A DNA stretch of 64,000 nucleotides from Liolophura sinensis (GCF_032854445.1 NC_088301.1:38799187-38863186); one strand, 5' to 3'. Counted from the stretch's first letter, positions 1 to 23,900 are shown. Numbers and translations: made by a program. Notes: a model not told the origin generated them from the sequence alone.

Positions 1-2279
1 TTACTTAGCGTGTTCAGACATTGCAGGGACCCAGACTTATTATTCTTGTGCAGAAAATGCCAAATCAATAAAAAATTTTAAATTGTGCAATATATGTTGT
101 TACGTTTATAGTTTTTACATCAGTGCTATCATCAAACAAGTTAGACCTTAACTGTGAGAGACATATAAGCTTTATGACTTCATCATCAGTGCCCTCGGTT
201 GGGCCTATGTGATAAAAAAAAAATGTTTCAAGTGTCCGTTGGAATACTTTTGAAGAGAAGAATGCATGCGTATGAAGTACTAACAGAAACAACAGCTGAA
301 CGAGGGCTTCTGACCCCATGCAGTGACCTCGGCGTTGTTCAAGATACATCATATCTCGCTATCATTCAGTCCTCGAAAGCAAAGACTGCATCAACCAATC
401 ATGCACATCACGTCACACGTCGCGTTCTTCAAATCTTGTCCATATCTTAAAAACGTATGAGGTATTTCGTTTTTGGTTCGATGAGACATTGAACCACTTT
501 GCTTTCCTTCACTTCTACAAGCAAAGCTATGACTAGTCGATGTATACTTTCGTGATCTCGAGCGATAATGTTGTCGAATACGTCAGAATTAACGGACAGT
601 TTACAATGTGGCTGGCCTTGTTCAAGTCCCAAATACACTCAGACTTCTTCCTCTTACATGTATACTGACTGAAGAAGACAAGGTTTCCCCAAAATTGGAA
701 GACTGCCACGATAGATTGGATCATCATGTATTGCATACAAGACAAACTGCTTGGCATCGTTCTGCTTAAGAAAAAAATCACAACACAAATATAATGAAAA
801 CCAGGAATAACAACTTAGGTGATTTTAAACAGGTCTTTGCTGTGGGAAATGAAATTGAAACATCCGAAGAGCTTTTTGTATAAATGGATATATTTAACGC
901 CTTCTGTTTGTGATGTGAATTCATTCGAGCAACCCAATTACGAGACACACGTGCCAGACATCCGCGCACATGTATGAACATGCTTGCCTTAAAATACCCA
1001 ATGCTACAGGTACTGCATCTGTTTCTCAGGATTATTGTAACTTCAACCCCGTGCCAGCTTTACGCCTTCCATAGTTTTCTGACTGGTATTGAACGACGTG
1101 CACACGATTTTTTCACATGTATAACGGCGGTCAGGTTTATGGTTGGAGAGCGAGTGCTTCGGGTTTGACGTCGTACCCAACAATTTTTCAGTCATATGAC
1201 GATGGAATTCTTAGGGTGCATGTTATGCGCCTCCTTGTTGCAGGATGGATTTCCACCTCTCTTGATCTAGTGCTGCTTCACCGAGACGCCTTACCGATGG
1301 CAATTAAGTCGCCCCGCCCGAGCCATTATACTGATACGGGTCAACCAGTCGTTGCACTATCCCCTTCATGCTAAATGCCAAGAGAGGAAGTTACAACTTC
1401 CTCTTTCAAAGCTTTAGGTGTGACTCGACCCAGGATTGACCCTAGATCTACAGCTCCCGAAGCGGACGCTCTACTGTGTATGGTTGGAGAAAAAGGAGGA
1501 CCCGGAATAAACCACCAATCGTCTTCAGGTACATTTACCTGAAAATCGCTACCTGCGAGCAAGTAGAGTCGGCGAAGCCTCTCATATTCATGGGGCCAAA
1601 CACTTCACGAACAGTTTTATAACATCTAATCTTCTGCACGAGACATCACATCATTGCCTTAAATCCAGTCGAGATACAACTGTATGATGCGAAATTGTTT
1701 CGCAAATATGTTATATGCTGATCCCACAAGGGTAAATCATGTAAAGCGATGTTCTCTGCAGGGTTTTCATTCACCACTGCGCATCTGCCAAGTTCCATGA
1801 AAATTAATGAGTTGCGTTGACAAGGTCTCATTTAACCTCATGTCTATATTTGTTCTCAAATAGCAATAACTTGAATTCAGAGAACGCAACCGAAAACTTC
1901 TGGCACATCTACATACTGTTTGCAACAATATCTATTTTTGATAAAATCGGTTGAAAACTTTAGATCTCTCACAATATCTCACTGCATCCAATTCCACATT
2001 CTGTAAGTACCTTCAAACGAAAATAAATGTTGAATGTTTTGGAGCCACCTGCAGCTTTCATGCATCGGTGTGCAATATAAAGGCTTTTTTCTGCATACTA
2101 CTAGCGTGGAATCGTTCATCAATGATTTACTTTCATGATTAGGACTCGCACTAATACCAGTGAAAAGTGATAGAACCTGTGTTAGCCAATTCCACTCACG
2201 CAACAAAATGTTTTCTGAAAACTTCACATGTAACATTACTAAAATGAACAAAACAAACTCCTCCTCACAGGATTAAACT
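1..2279. other. Gene-poor stretch left of RPS20
   Basis: I see no convincing exon in this stretch. Open frames here are under 100 codons, overlap each other on both strands and resemble no family I know. The one recognisable item is a tRNA-derived SINE copy at 1145-1474. The RPS20 transcript should end just inside the right end of this stretch, because its poly(A) signal is at 2280-2285. An unrelated gene's untranslated region or a long intron cannot be excluded. Confidence 0.5.
1145..1474 (-). mobile_element. tRNA-derived SINE, family A (degenerate copy)
   Basis: On the minus strand this begins with a tRNA-like head containing 'gtagagcgtccgcttcggga', followed by a conserved body, and ends with the phrase 'catatgactgaaaaattg' (imperfect here) and a TTAAACCC-like 3' end. 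The same about 320-bp unit recurs at 6762-7095 (minus) and 17145-17465 (plus), with a fragment at 8251-8330. The plus-strand copy at 17 kb has a perfect target-site duplication, so the family is retroposed. This copy is diverged. Confidence 0.8.
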
Positions 2280-11479
<9,200 letters not shown>

Positions 11480-11500
<21 letters not shown>

Positions 11501-11925
11501 CACTTTTGTCTGGTTCCATTGAAGGAACCACCTGGGTATTGTAGGTTTGCTAGACTTTTTGTTCGGAAACAAAGACAATGTAGTGAAGGACGCATTTTGC
11601 TAATATTCTTAAAAATTAAATTCATAAATAAGCGTAAATTGTGTCAAATAAGTGTCATAAAATCGACAATAGCTGATATATATATACATTTACTGAGTAA
11701 TTTCCCCATTCCAAAAATGAGATGTCCCAAAACGTCTCCGCTGTAGCGGAAGTAACACATTTCTGCGTTTTTTTTCTTAAATTGATTTCAGGTGATACTT
11801 AATTTAAAATATGACTTATGAAAATAAAAAGGCATTTATATATTCACCAAAATCGGGTCTAGTTCAGTAACCCGGCCGATGACGTCACGACCTTCCACGT
11901 TTAGACAACCATCATGGCGACTAGG
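11480..11925. promoter_or_regulatory. Divergent promoter region of RPS20 and TM9SF4
   Basis: About 410 bases separate the inferred RPS20 start (near 11500, minus) from the TM9SF4 ATG (11914, plus). Visible sites are a perfect CRE palindrome TGACGTCA at 11880-11887, an ETS-type CGGAAGTA at 11747-11754, and a YY1-like AGATGGCGGTC at 11480-11490 inside RPS20 exon 1. No TATA box stands at the expected distance from either start. A shared promoter is inferred from spacing; use of each site is not shown. Confidence 0.6.
11914..11925 (+). CDS. TM9SF4: TM9SF4 exon 1 coding part (M-A-T-R)
   Basis: Only four codons precede the donor GTAGGT at 11926. They join at phase 0 to exon 2, whose first codon is another ATG directly after the acceptor. 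Human TM9SF4 also starts M-A-T followed by a second M before the hydrophobic signal, so this start is preferred over the exon-2 ATG at 15231. The CRE at 11880-11887 lies just upstream. Confidence 0.75.
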
Positions 11926-14900
11926 GTAGGTACTCGACAAGATAATATTGGTTTGTCCACCTTTCGACTAAAACGGTCGGCATATTTAAATAATTAGTGT
12001 ACCTTGGAACAATTGCAGCATAATGTGTATCATCTTTTGCAAGTAGGAACTAGATTCTCTCTTCGCTTTATTGCATTGGACACTGCATTACCCAAGTCGA
12101 AAGTTGTGCCATGTCTATTCTTGCACTCCACTGACACAGTGGATTAACATTGCCATGGGTATGGCTTACAGTGTACCCAACCTGATAACGTGCAGAAATG
12201 CCTTTGTTTTAATGTTCTAATGACTTCGATTTGCTAAATAAAAGCGTAACTGTGCTAACGGTAAGAATTAAACAATCTGTTTAGGGAAAATATGTTAAAC
12301 ATTGTTGTTAGTCGGAGATAGTTACAAACACGGATGGCTCCAAACCATCACCAGAGTGCACTTCGTTTAAAAAACCTAATTACAGTTACCTGCCCATGCC
12401 TAATATGTTGAGGCTGTCAGCACCAAGTTGCTTTGAACATAACCAAGGAATCTCTAGCCCACGCACCAAGGGAAATAATCAATAAATTCACAGACGAAAA
12501 GGTAAGGACATAAGTGTTCACAAACTTCAGGCTGTGGAGAAGTATTTAATGGGTAACTTTTGTCTCAAATGCTGTGACATTTATGTTTTTAAATGAAGTG
12601 CGCTCTGGCATTGGCTTTTTGCCAAATTTTTGCCAAACATAATGTCACAGCAATGTCCCACTACAGTCACACATGTTCCTTAACTTTTCGTCTGACAATT
12701 TATCGCAAGAACAATGTTGATCAATTATCTTCAAGCTGCATTGTTCCTAGATTTTTCGCTGATGCTCCAATCCACCCAGTGGACTGCCAGCCAGGATATA
12801 TTTGACAAGGGCAGGTAACTGCATCAGGTTTTCAAATGCATGGTCTCTGTCACTGGTTTGCAGCATCCTTGGCAGCACAAAACTAATGTAAGGTTGACGG
12901 CCATAGCAATCCTGGAGTAATTATCTGTATCGGTAGGCGACAAAGTTTGTAGAACTACATATATTAGTCAAGTCACTGAGTTATAGTCATGAGCACATGC
13001 AACACTTCCTTCCGGCTGCCATACTTCTTAAGGACAAAACCCTACAATTCTCTTCACTTTCTTCCAACGTGAAGTAATCGGACAGTGTCAGCTGTCACTT
13101 TTTATCCCAGTCCCCAAACCCTTGAATTTGCAGGTCTTCAAGATCAGCAAAGGGGGGAAACTTTTGCAACATAAAAAGACTGACCAGCTGAAACAAAAAT
13201 AGAATTAAAAAAAATTCTCAACATCTCTATTCATATCCTCATCCCCAACAACAGTTTAAATGTAGTTTAAACAAATCTTGCATAACTCCTACGTATGTTT
13301 ACACACAACAGCTCCAACTCACAAAATAACATGCCAAAGGGATGTTATCACGGTGTCCATCTGCCGTAAGACTCTGACATGAAAAAGAAAAAATTTACGA
13401 TTCTTAAATCCTTTAATTCACATCCAAAGTGTGTATGGGGACATTTTTTCTCTTGTGGGCAGGAGAAATTACTTGCTGGCCCATATGAATTTTAGTTGTT
13501 GTGAAGTGTTTGGCTCAAGATGAAACAATTAAGATACTAGCCACAGTGTTCAAACTAACATAAATTTTTGCAGTGAATTATTTTGCATTGTGGCATAGGA
13601 TTGACAGAGGAAACAAGCATTATTTATTATATCTTCATTGAGTTCTATACATTGACCAGTGCAGGGCTTCATTTTGATGAGAACTGAATTTCACTCTTCT
13701 CAGAGGCACAAGGCTGGAAACAAATAAACTGAATGCCATAAAGTCAAGTACCTTTCTGAAGCAAAAAGTACATATTGATAACTGATACACATGTACTTAC
13801 ATGTATCTTCTGAATGAATACTCAAACATTCTTAATGTCTGTGTGTGTTTTTTATCAGTGATGTACAGCCACAATGTGGATTTTTGAAGAAAGGTTTTTT
13901 TTGTCAGAAGACACTGTGACAGTACCCGAGATTTGTCCAAAATCATTTTTGACCTGACCGCTGATCCAGTCATCTTTCAAGACCTCACTGTGTTGAGCAC
14001 ATGTAGCACACCAGACAAGTGACTCTACCGTCCTCATCAGAATGAAATTTTGTATGCCCGCCCCCCACCCCCTTCAAATGTGCTCCACTTGTCAAAAATT
14101 TTACGTGTCACGGTTGTGATTAGCACGGTAGGGCTGTGATTAAGTGTACTGTCTCAGCCCTGTTTTGATCCATAAGCTTACCCTGAACACTTCTGTACTT
14201 CTATGCTGGTTTCAATACACTTTTGTTGGCAGGCGAATAATGTGTCTGTTCGTACTCATAGTCAACTCAGCTATCAATTCCTGCTGCTAGGTGTTCTCAT
14301 CTATCATCCCTGGTAAATCCTCATAAGCATGAAACTGGTGGAAGCTGGATAATTTCAAACTCCAACTGCCATGTTTGAAAACATACTTCTCACAACCCAT
14401 ACCAAGGAGATAACTACTGACACTACTAGCAATCAGCATATTTTCTACATATTCTTTAATGTTTACTTCAATTGTTTGAGAAATTTTTTAGTGATCAGTG
14501 TTGATTATGGGTTTCCTCTAGGTCATTACTGGTGTGGCCGATCCTAAACAATTAGCTCATGTGTGTCAATAGGTCAAAGTAGTCTAGTAGTAGTGGTGAT
14601 TCCTATCACTGTGAGGAGTATGCATTCAGAGATGGCGACTGGAGTTCAAATTTATTCAGTTTCCACCAGTTTCGTCCTTGTCAAGGGTTACTAGGGATGA
14701 TACACAGTGACACCTATCTGGAATTGATAGTTGAGACAACTATGAGTACGTACAGACACATTGTTTGGCTGCCAGCAGTAGTGTATTGAAGCCAGCACGG
14801 AAAGTACAGAGGTGTTCATGGTAAGCTTACGGATCAAGACAGGGCTGTGATAGTACATGTAATCACAGCCCTACAGAACTACGTTGTGATGGAAGCCATT

Positions 14901-17900
14901 TTCCACGCCAAATATGACTCGTACACATTATCTAAAGGTGTCTACATACAGTAACTGGCAAGGTATAGGTGTCTAAATGATTCGGTTATAATGTTTGGTG
15001 GGGGTGGGGATTCCGGCCTTATCCAATCAAAAGCTTTGTTAAGAAAGCCTGGCGAGAGGACCCTTTATGTTGCACGATAAAAAGTGTACCTGGATAATGG
15101 ATCAGATATGTAGAGGCGCACTTGAGCCATCACGCTCCTTTAAAATGATATCCTGCAGTGAGGTTTGCCAAATATGATAACTGAATGACTGAAATCAACT
15201 TATATGTATCCTAATGCTGATATGTTACAGATGAGTTTTCTGCATCTTATCACTGTGTCATTGGTTGTGCTGCGAAATGGTGTAGGTGGTTTTTATATTC
15301 CTGGAGTGGCATCTGTTCAGTTTCACGCTGGCCAGAGAGTTGATGTTAAGGTAAGGTATCAGTCTTTAACCATTTTGGATGTTAGCCTGATGTCTAAATA
15401 AATTTTGAGTTTTAGACTGGTTATCTGGTAGAAGTCACACATGCTTGTAAATTAAAAGATTGCCTTGTCACTTAATCGTTGTAATTTTATTTAGTGTACT
15501 GTGTTTGTTTCGCTTTATGCAGTTAAGAGTGGACATTTATGTATAATCATGTGAAATAATCGACCAGTTGTTGGATATTTTTCATTCATTCATTCATTGT
15601 GGATAGGAGGTTATTTGCTGTCTTTCTTTCTTTTTTTTGACTTAGTAGTAACGTATAAACCACATGATAACTGGCACACTATATACATGTAACTTGCATG
15701 TGTTTTTGATCTCTTAGGCTGTGAAGATGACCAGTGTTAAAACGCAACTGCCCTTTGAGTACTATTCTCTGCCATTTTGTGAACCCAAGGAAATTGTTTA
15801 CAAGGCAGAAAACTTGGGTAAGCTATCTTCTTGGACTTCTTTGGAAAGTGGGCCGAGTAGTTAAGGTACTTGTGTTTCTTACCTTCCAGTAGGTTAAATG
15901 TACCAGGACACATTAGGTGCACATTCAAACGATCTCATGGCCAGGGAATTTGTAGGTACCTCTGCTCCCAGTGGGTGTGAGGCCTTGGTAACAAATACCA
16001 GTGGACAGCACCTGTGGGGTCTTGTGAACAATGTTGAGTTTTTTGAAGATCACTTATCTTCAAATGATATATAACATATTAAGGGAAAAATTCTTCAGCA
16101 TAGTGTCAGTCCAGAATTCTTATTCTGTGCTTAAATGGTATTGTGTTGTTTTATGCCACTATGAGTATTCCTTGTTTTTGATGATAATTTTCCAAGAACA
16201 AAGGTGTGAATTAGCTTACAAACTAGCTTACAAATTAAACTGACATACATTTTTAATTTTGATACATTAACTTAAAGAAAAATCACACTGTAAAATTTTG
16301 GGAGCTCAGAAGATTTAGCTGGTTAAATTTTTAAGAAGAGTAAAAGTAACTTCTATCCAATAGAAATGTGTAAAGAAACAATGCATAGTTTTGAAGTTCA
16401 GACTTCAAATAGTTCTAAATATGTATAAGCAAGATTTGGGTTTAAGCATCTAAAGAAAATGTAGCTGAAAAGAAAAATCCAGGAAACAACTGTGAAAGAT
16501 GTTAAGGAAAAGATCTTTTCGTAACATTCAGAGTAGTAGAAGTAGTAGTAGAACATTATCTACATGTTCAAAACAGGGGGTTAAATTTTATGGGTGGAAG
16601 GTAACTGTGTAAACTTGGGGCCTTTGGCAACTACATGTAACTGACATACTATTTCCCATGTGATCTCAAGCAATCTCCAACACACTTTATAATGTAAAAC
16701 CACCTTATTGGCCACAAGAACACCAATGGGTGCATGAATTCAGGAACCAAGGAAGTGAATATGGATGATTTCTTCCCAAAATTGGAATTGAACCAACACC
16801 ATCTGTGGCCTGGCATTGCATAATGTACGCCCCACTGTCTGGCCTGCTTGTGAATTTGCTGTGAATGTCACATGAAATGGTTTTAGAGATGCATAGTATG
16901 CACTGAGTGATATACACAGTCTTGTGAATTAAAGTTTCTGATAGTGTATAAGTTTGCAAGCTTTAGCTTTTTCTTTGTGAAAAGTTAATAATGTTTGTCA
17001 AAGGTAGGTATCATAATGAAACGTGCAACATCTGTAAACATAAAGGTAAACATAAGTAACGCATTTTGCTTGATTGATTGATTGATTGATCCATTGAGAT
17101 ATATATGGAAGGAGGAACAACTTGGGGCAATTCAAAGTGTTCATGAGCATCCGCTTCGGGAGTGGTAGATCCAGGGTCATTCCTGGGTCGAGTCACACCT
17201 ATGACCTTAAAAGAGCGGGTCGTAGCTTCCTTGCTTGGCGTTCAGCATGAAGGGGAAAGTGCATTGACTTGTTCACAGTATAATGACTCTAGCAGGGCAA
17301 CGTACTCGGTAAGGGGTCTCAGTGAGCACTAGATAAAAGTGCGGTGGAAATCCGTCCTGCAACAGTAAGGCACATTACGTGCACTCTAAGGATTCCTTCA
17401 TCATCAAATGACTGAAAAATTGTTAAGCACAATGTTAAACCCCAAGCTCTCACTCACTCACTCACTCAAAGTGTTCATTGTACGATACCGACATAGCAGG
17501 ACTTTGTTTTAACAAGGGATTAACCTGTCTGCCTTATGGTAAATCATTGCACATGCGCTCTCAAGACTAGCAGCTTTAGATGTCTGCGATGAAAGGTACT
17601 CGGCACCAAGATGTGCATAGCATACTCACAGTTTTTGCCCCATTTTTTTTATTTGGATAGTTGTCCACACTATTCAAAATTATTCATATTAATGAATTAC
17701 CACTTGGTCACTGTTCAAGACGCGGCTAATCTATGCCTGCCTATTAATTCTTGCAGTTTGGTGCATATATGCCATTGGGTATAACATGTGCCACACGTAG
17801 CACACATATGAAACTCAATGATGTCCAATTTTGGATATTTTTGAAAAAGGTCCATGTATTTCAAATGGGTGATTTTCTCACTTTTCAATCAGCAGTTAAA

Positions 17901-20900
17901 AAAAGTTGAGCTCTGTGGCCCGTAACCTTTCAGCAACAGGTAAATGGCACAAACTAATGCTAACTGAAAAACATAATTTTATCATAGTATGCCAGCGGGA
18001 ATAGTGAAAAAATAAAAAATGTTCACGATAGCTCAAATAAGTCTCGCTGTGTCCTCCGATGCAGTAGTCCTATTGATGTGATTACTACATCTGTTTTGAG
18101 TGCAAAATTTGTAGTTGACACTTTTTACTCAAAGTAAGTGTGCATGATGGGATCATTTCCCAGGCAGTTCACCCTAAGCCTGGCTCGGGTACGTCCTGTG
18201 AGGTGCGGTATCATTCATTGAATATCAAAGGCTGCGTTGTCATGGGAGATTTCTTAAAGAGTACAAAGGTACACATTTATCTCTGGCCCTCTTGCTGGGC
18301 TGACTGCGCAGGTTGTTCCGCCTTCCATATGTACAAGTACCTCGGTGATTGATCCACCTTACAGGGCCACTTAAGAATATTTTTGCAGTTAGATTAATTT
18401 CTTATGAGAACAACTTGCCACTAAAAATATCACTTTAAGACCTTTACACGGTTCTGCAAGTGCATTTTTACATACCAAGCCCTAGGTGAAATACAGCAAA
18501 TTATGTGTACATATATTTGTGGATTCAGGCTCATCTTTTAGGTATGTTGAAGTTCTAAACTTCTCCTTCAAAAAGAATAATTACATACATGTACATTGAT
18601 TACAATAATTAAACTGCTTTTCTGGTGTTAAATTGCCAGATGTTAACAATAGATTTCCATTCTGTATTTATACAGGGGAAGTTTTGAGAGGAGACAGAAT
18701 TGTGAACACACCATATGAGGTCAGTTTAATGTTATGAAGAAGTTCTGATGTGCAATGCTTTGGTAAACTAAGAGTTGTTTAGATACATGTGTCTTCCACT
18801 CAATTTGGAATTATCCTTAGTTCAGACCACTAAACTTTGACTGATAATGGTGCTTGATCCAGTACTAGTCTTGTAGACTTTGCATCGGCCATGTTTCAGA
18901 TACTCTCCTCTAACACCCGTAGCCTTCCATTTACTACTCTTTGTCAGAAAACACTTGGTTTTACTCTCTGAATGACAGATCATTCGATTCTATGCTTTTT
19001 CGTTGTTAAAGTTGCAAGTACTATATTCAACATCGCAGTTTTCTGATATCAGGTTTATATGGACAAACCAAGCCCATGTAAGGTGTTATGTGAAAAAGAT
19101 GTGGATACGAAACTACTGGCAGAAAGGATTCGCCGTACCTATTATGTTCATTTGTGAGTATTCCTGTTTAATCCTTTGTGGGTGTGTCAGTAAAACATGT
19201 TTAGTTGTAAGAGTGGCCTGACAGAGAGTCTACATGTAGCAAAGCTTTAGATATCTTCAAATTCAAATTTAATACCTGTAAAACACCTGTGTTTATATTT
19301 GGTCTTGATTCAATATATATGCTGATGTAAGGGGATGGTTTTGCAGGCACAAATCACTGTACTGTCACTATGTGGCTCAGCTTTTTGTACAGTAACAAAT
19401 TTGTGTACACATACAGGTCATAAATGTGTAAAGATTATGTATTGTGGTGTTCTTGTCAGGCTCGTGGATAATCTGCCTGCAGCCACCAAATTTGCACTGA
19501 TGGACACAGGAGAGTTTCAGTATGAGCATGGTTACAAACTAGGATTTGTCAAGGAGGACAAGGCAAGTAATTTTATGCACCTGGTCATAATATCTACTCT
19601 TAGTTGTTCATCATTTTAAAAAAATAATAATATTTATTTATTTCATTGGTTTTTTATGCTGTACTCAAGAATATTTCACTTGTACGACGGCGACCAGCAT
19701 TATGGTGGGTGGAAACCGGGCACAGCCCGGGGGAAACCCACGACGATCCACATGTTGCTGCCAGACCTTCCCACGTGCCGCCGGAGAGGAAGCCAGCATG
19801 AGCTGGAGTTGAACTCACTGCGAGTGCATTGGTGATAGGCTCCTAGGTCATTATGCCGCGCTAGTGCGCTAACCAACTGAGCCACGGAGGCCCCTGATAA
19901 TAATATTAAAACTTAACATCCAGCAGGTGCATATCTGTAAATTATCTTACTTGTTAGATGTTTAGTTACGTGTATTTATCTACCTGTTTTTTTAGCCTGT
20001 TGGTTGATAATATTTTTGGGGGTTTACATCTTTGCTTTTGTGCACTGTATCTCCAGATCTTGTGAACCAATTTTGGGGTTCATATATCGATGTACACGAG
20101 ATTTTATTGCTTCTGTTCTTTCCATGTTATTTCTTTCCATTTGAAGGGTATGGATTTTAGTGTAAAGAGGCCCTGTTTACACCTTTAACAGAACTCCTAA
20201 AACTGTCAACACATTTTTGTGTAATTTAGTGGATGTGTTGGTGACAATGTAGATTTGCATAGATTTTGTTATTTTTAAAATTATTGGTAGTTCAGAATAG
20301 ATTCAGAGGGAGGGTGAGGCAGGTTTTTTGCTTCAGTTTCAAAAACAATTTCTTCTAGTTCTTCTTTTTGAAAGTTGGGGCCTCCGTGGCTCAGTTGGTT
20401 AGCGCAATGACCCAGGAGTCTCTCACCAATGCAGTGGCTGTGAGTTCAAGTCCAGCTCATGGTGGCTTACTCTCCGGCCCTATGTGGAAATGTCTTCCAG
20501 CAACCTGCGGATGGTCGTGGGTTTCCCACGGGCTCTGCCCAGTTTCCACCCACCATAATGCTGGCCGCTGTCGTATAAGTGAAACATTCTTGAGTATGGC
20601 GTAAAACACCAATCAAAAAAAAATATATATATATTTTTTTGAAAGTTTGTAAATACAGTGTGCATCAAGAGCCCATGAAACCCACTGCCTTGGTATACAT
20701 GTATAACTAAAATCAGCTGATGGTTGTACTGAGTCCTGTATGGTGTGATAAAATGTGACCAATGGGCATTCTGGAAATTAAGCGACAAGCTGTGTTGACG
20801 TCAGCTGTCAAAACCTTTCTGGGTAGAAATATTGCAGAAAATATGCATGAAATATTATTAAAAAAATATGAAATATGCCTAAAAAATTTGGCATATTTTT

Positions 20901-23900
20901 TCTTCATTGTCCGTAAACCATACTCATCATTTTATAGTTTCTTTTCATGTATCCTTCAATGTATTCCCATTGATAGTAAATGCTGATGTCAGTTCATATA
21001 CATTGGACAAAGGAGTTCTTGTCCATTGAATTTGATTTTTCTTATTTTAATGCTTTAAGTAAAAGATACTTAGTGCAAGGATAAAGGTATACAGATAAAT
21101 TTGTGGATGTAATTTTTCTTATTCTCTTCTGTATTTCCTCAGGTCTACATTAACAATGATCTTCAGATTATCCTCAAATACCACAAGATTGATGAGTGAG
21201 TAGGATAAAGTAATCAGCTCTCGCAGTCTTTGATAACTTTGTGGAAGTTTTGGTTTATATTGAATTAATGGTTAAGCCTGAATAATAATTAAGACCGTAA
21301 GCTCTTATATGAACTTGTAAATGTTATATGTACCAGTATTAACAATTATGAATAAAGCATTGTAGTCACCTACGTTCCTGATACACTGTACTATATCATT
21401 ATTTAAAACAACCCTATGCAAAGAAACATTTGCTTCCAGAACTTTTTTGTGTATTAGGACTGTTCTAACCCAGAAACCAAGTCTCTTGATGAGAATATAC
21501 ATGTAGTACAATCTATTGTCAGTAATTTTTGAGTTGTGCCTGAATAATATGATTTCATTTTTCAGTGTCTACAGAGTTGTTGGATTTGAAGTTGAAGCTA
21601 GAAGGTATGGCATTAGTTTACCTCATCAATGCCCTCTATCAGTTTAGTATAAATCTAAACAATGTCAGGTTGTAAAATTTAAATGAGTACAGATTTGTAT
21701 ATCATGTAGAATACATACATCTGACCAGGCATGTGATATTTCTGCAAGTTCACGGATGCAGATGTTTTTTTTTACAAATCTGTAGTTCCTTTTGCAACAA
21801 CAACAAAAGTATTTATTGAAAAGAAAAGTCAGTTTTTTTATGTTTATGATCTTGAATAATTGATTTGAGACATTTACAATTTTAGTAGTGTGTCTCACCA
21901 CCTCTTTTTTGTGGTAATACTGATTTTTACCCATGATATATCCAATATTTGTGTTTTATTTTTAATTTACGAAAAACAGATTCCTTGTGGTAACTCAAAC
22001 GTAGCAAACAAAAGTCTGATTCTTTTTCTTGACGATAACCACATGCCAGCAGACACAAGAAAGACCTCAACAAGATAATGTTCATGTAGGCTGCATGTAG
22101 CCTTACAAGTGACATTTGCAGGTCAGGTTAAACCGTTGTTCTATTAAGAAGCCTGGAAAGCAAAACCTTAAACTTACCAGTAGGTCAATATCTCATTTTG
22201 ATAGATAAATGGCAATTGTCAAGGATTTGAAGATTTACATCAGCAGGTGGATAAATATAAAGTTGATAGAGAAAAGAGTTGTTTGTTGAATATCAATTAA
22301 AACTTTGTATAAAGTGCAGTGTTACCTAGGGATTGACATTCCCGAAAATGTCCACTTGCTACACTTTGGTGCATATGTGAAATGTGCATCAATTTTCTCT
22401 TTTCAACAGAACGTCAGCAAATAGAATCTGTCGTTGGATATACACTTGTATGTACATATAGTCAAAATTTGAAGGCTAACTAATAATCAGATTAAACTAA
22501 TTAGTGGCATTAACAACTTTATGAAGAATATCGAAAAAATGTGAGTTTAATTTGAACATCGTTGTGTAGACCGGCAGTCAGTAAATAACTATCAGCGCAA
22601 GTCTACAGTAGAAATAAATCTGAAGAAACCACAACAACATACTGAGGAATGATGTTGTGAGTTGCCTTTTATAAGCTGTGTGGAAAAGCTGGCTTAGTCA
22701 AGGTAGGCTTATACTCCTGATTGCCCACCGATATCACTCACGGTGAGCGCTTCGCGAGAGATTTCTGTGATCTCCCTCCTTGAGGGCATCTCGTGTATCT
22801 GTTTTTGAGAGTCTCAAATCATAGAGAAGAATTCAGTTTAAAGTTAAAAAATGTGTACATGTATTTAGTTTCTACAGGTTGATTCATTTAGCACATGTAT
22901 TTTGATACTTCTGTTTTTTTCCATAGTGTTGACTACAGTAATTATGAGATTTTGAAGGAGAACGAGTGTAAAATTAAACAGAGTGGCATACCCCAGCAGG
23001 TTAATGAAAATGGTAAGCAAATTAAAAATTTCTAGTTTACTATTGGTTACATGAATTCATGAATTGAGTTCAGGCATTCTTAATATAGTTCTTCATAAAA
23101 CTTCACTAGTAGTGAATATGATGTGTACTATGATAAGAAAGCCATTTCACTACACATATTTGGTTTTTTTTTTTTATAAGTGTGAACTTCCAGCCTATCA
23201 CTGCCAGTTTTCACATGAAACCTTTGATAGGCAAGTTTCATTTCTGTGGACCTAGCAAGTTTTAGGATATAAAGAATTTTTCACCAAGCTAAAACTATTT
23301 TGCATTGTGATTGGTATTGTTAGATTGTTGCCTTTTTCAGGAAACACAAAGATCCGCTTTACATACTCTGTTACGTGGCAGGAGAGTGATGTGCAGTGGG
23401 CATCACGCTGGGACACCTACCTGGCCATGAGCGATGTACAGATCCACTGGTTCTCCATTATCAACTCTGTTGTTGTTGTATTTTTTCTCGCAGGTAGGTG
23501 TTCATGGTAGGCATTGTTTAGTTCATTTGTATGTGTCAACTCTTTGTTGTCATTTTTTTTTTTTTTTTTTTGAAATTTTTCAGTCTGCTTCTGTGGGTGC
23601 TGTGTGGCAGTTGATTGGTTATAGAAATTAGGTAGTTGGCAGTGTACACAAACTTAAAACCTATAAAATAATCTAAAAAGAAAAATGTTTGGTTTATGTC
23701 TTCATAATGGGTGTTAAGAAACTGAAACCTTCCCGATACAATTCCAGTGGCTTTTCCTTTTGGGTAATAGCTGTATTTTTGGTTATATAAGCTGGTCTCC
23801 TGATGTGTTCACAATCTCTTGTTTTCCACTCAGCAGTTCTTGCTCGAGGCATATATTCATCAGGTTAAAGGCTTTTGAATGATTTTTTGCTTGAAATAAA

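Noticed and set aside
15231-15233. Exon-2 ATG as the TM9SF4 start
   Set aside because: It lies directly after a splice acceptor, and an upstream four-codon exon M-A-T-R in phase matches the known form of the protein start. It remains possible as an alternative start.
20377-20460. tRNA gene
   Set aside because: A-box and B-box-like motifs are present but the head is not a foldable tRNA and is joined to the SINE body. The same holds for the other full-length copies.
20368-20604. 78-codon frame and similar frames at 50086-50319 and 36077-36304
   Set aside because: These are translations of SINE family B; the same peptides recur wherever the SINE does.
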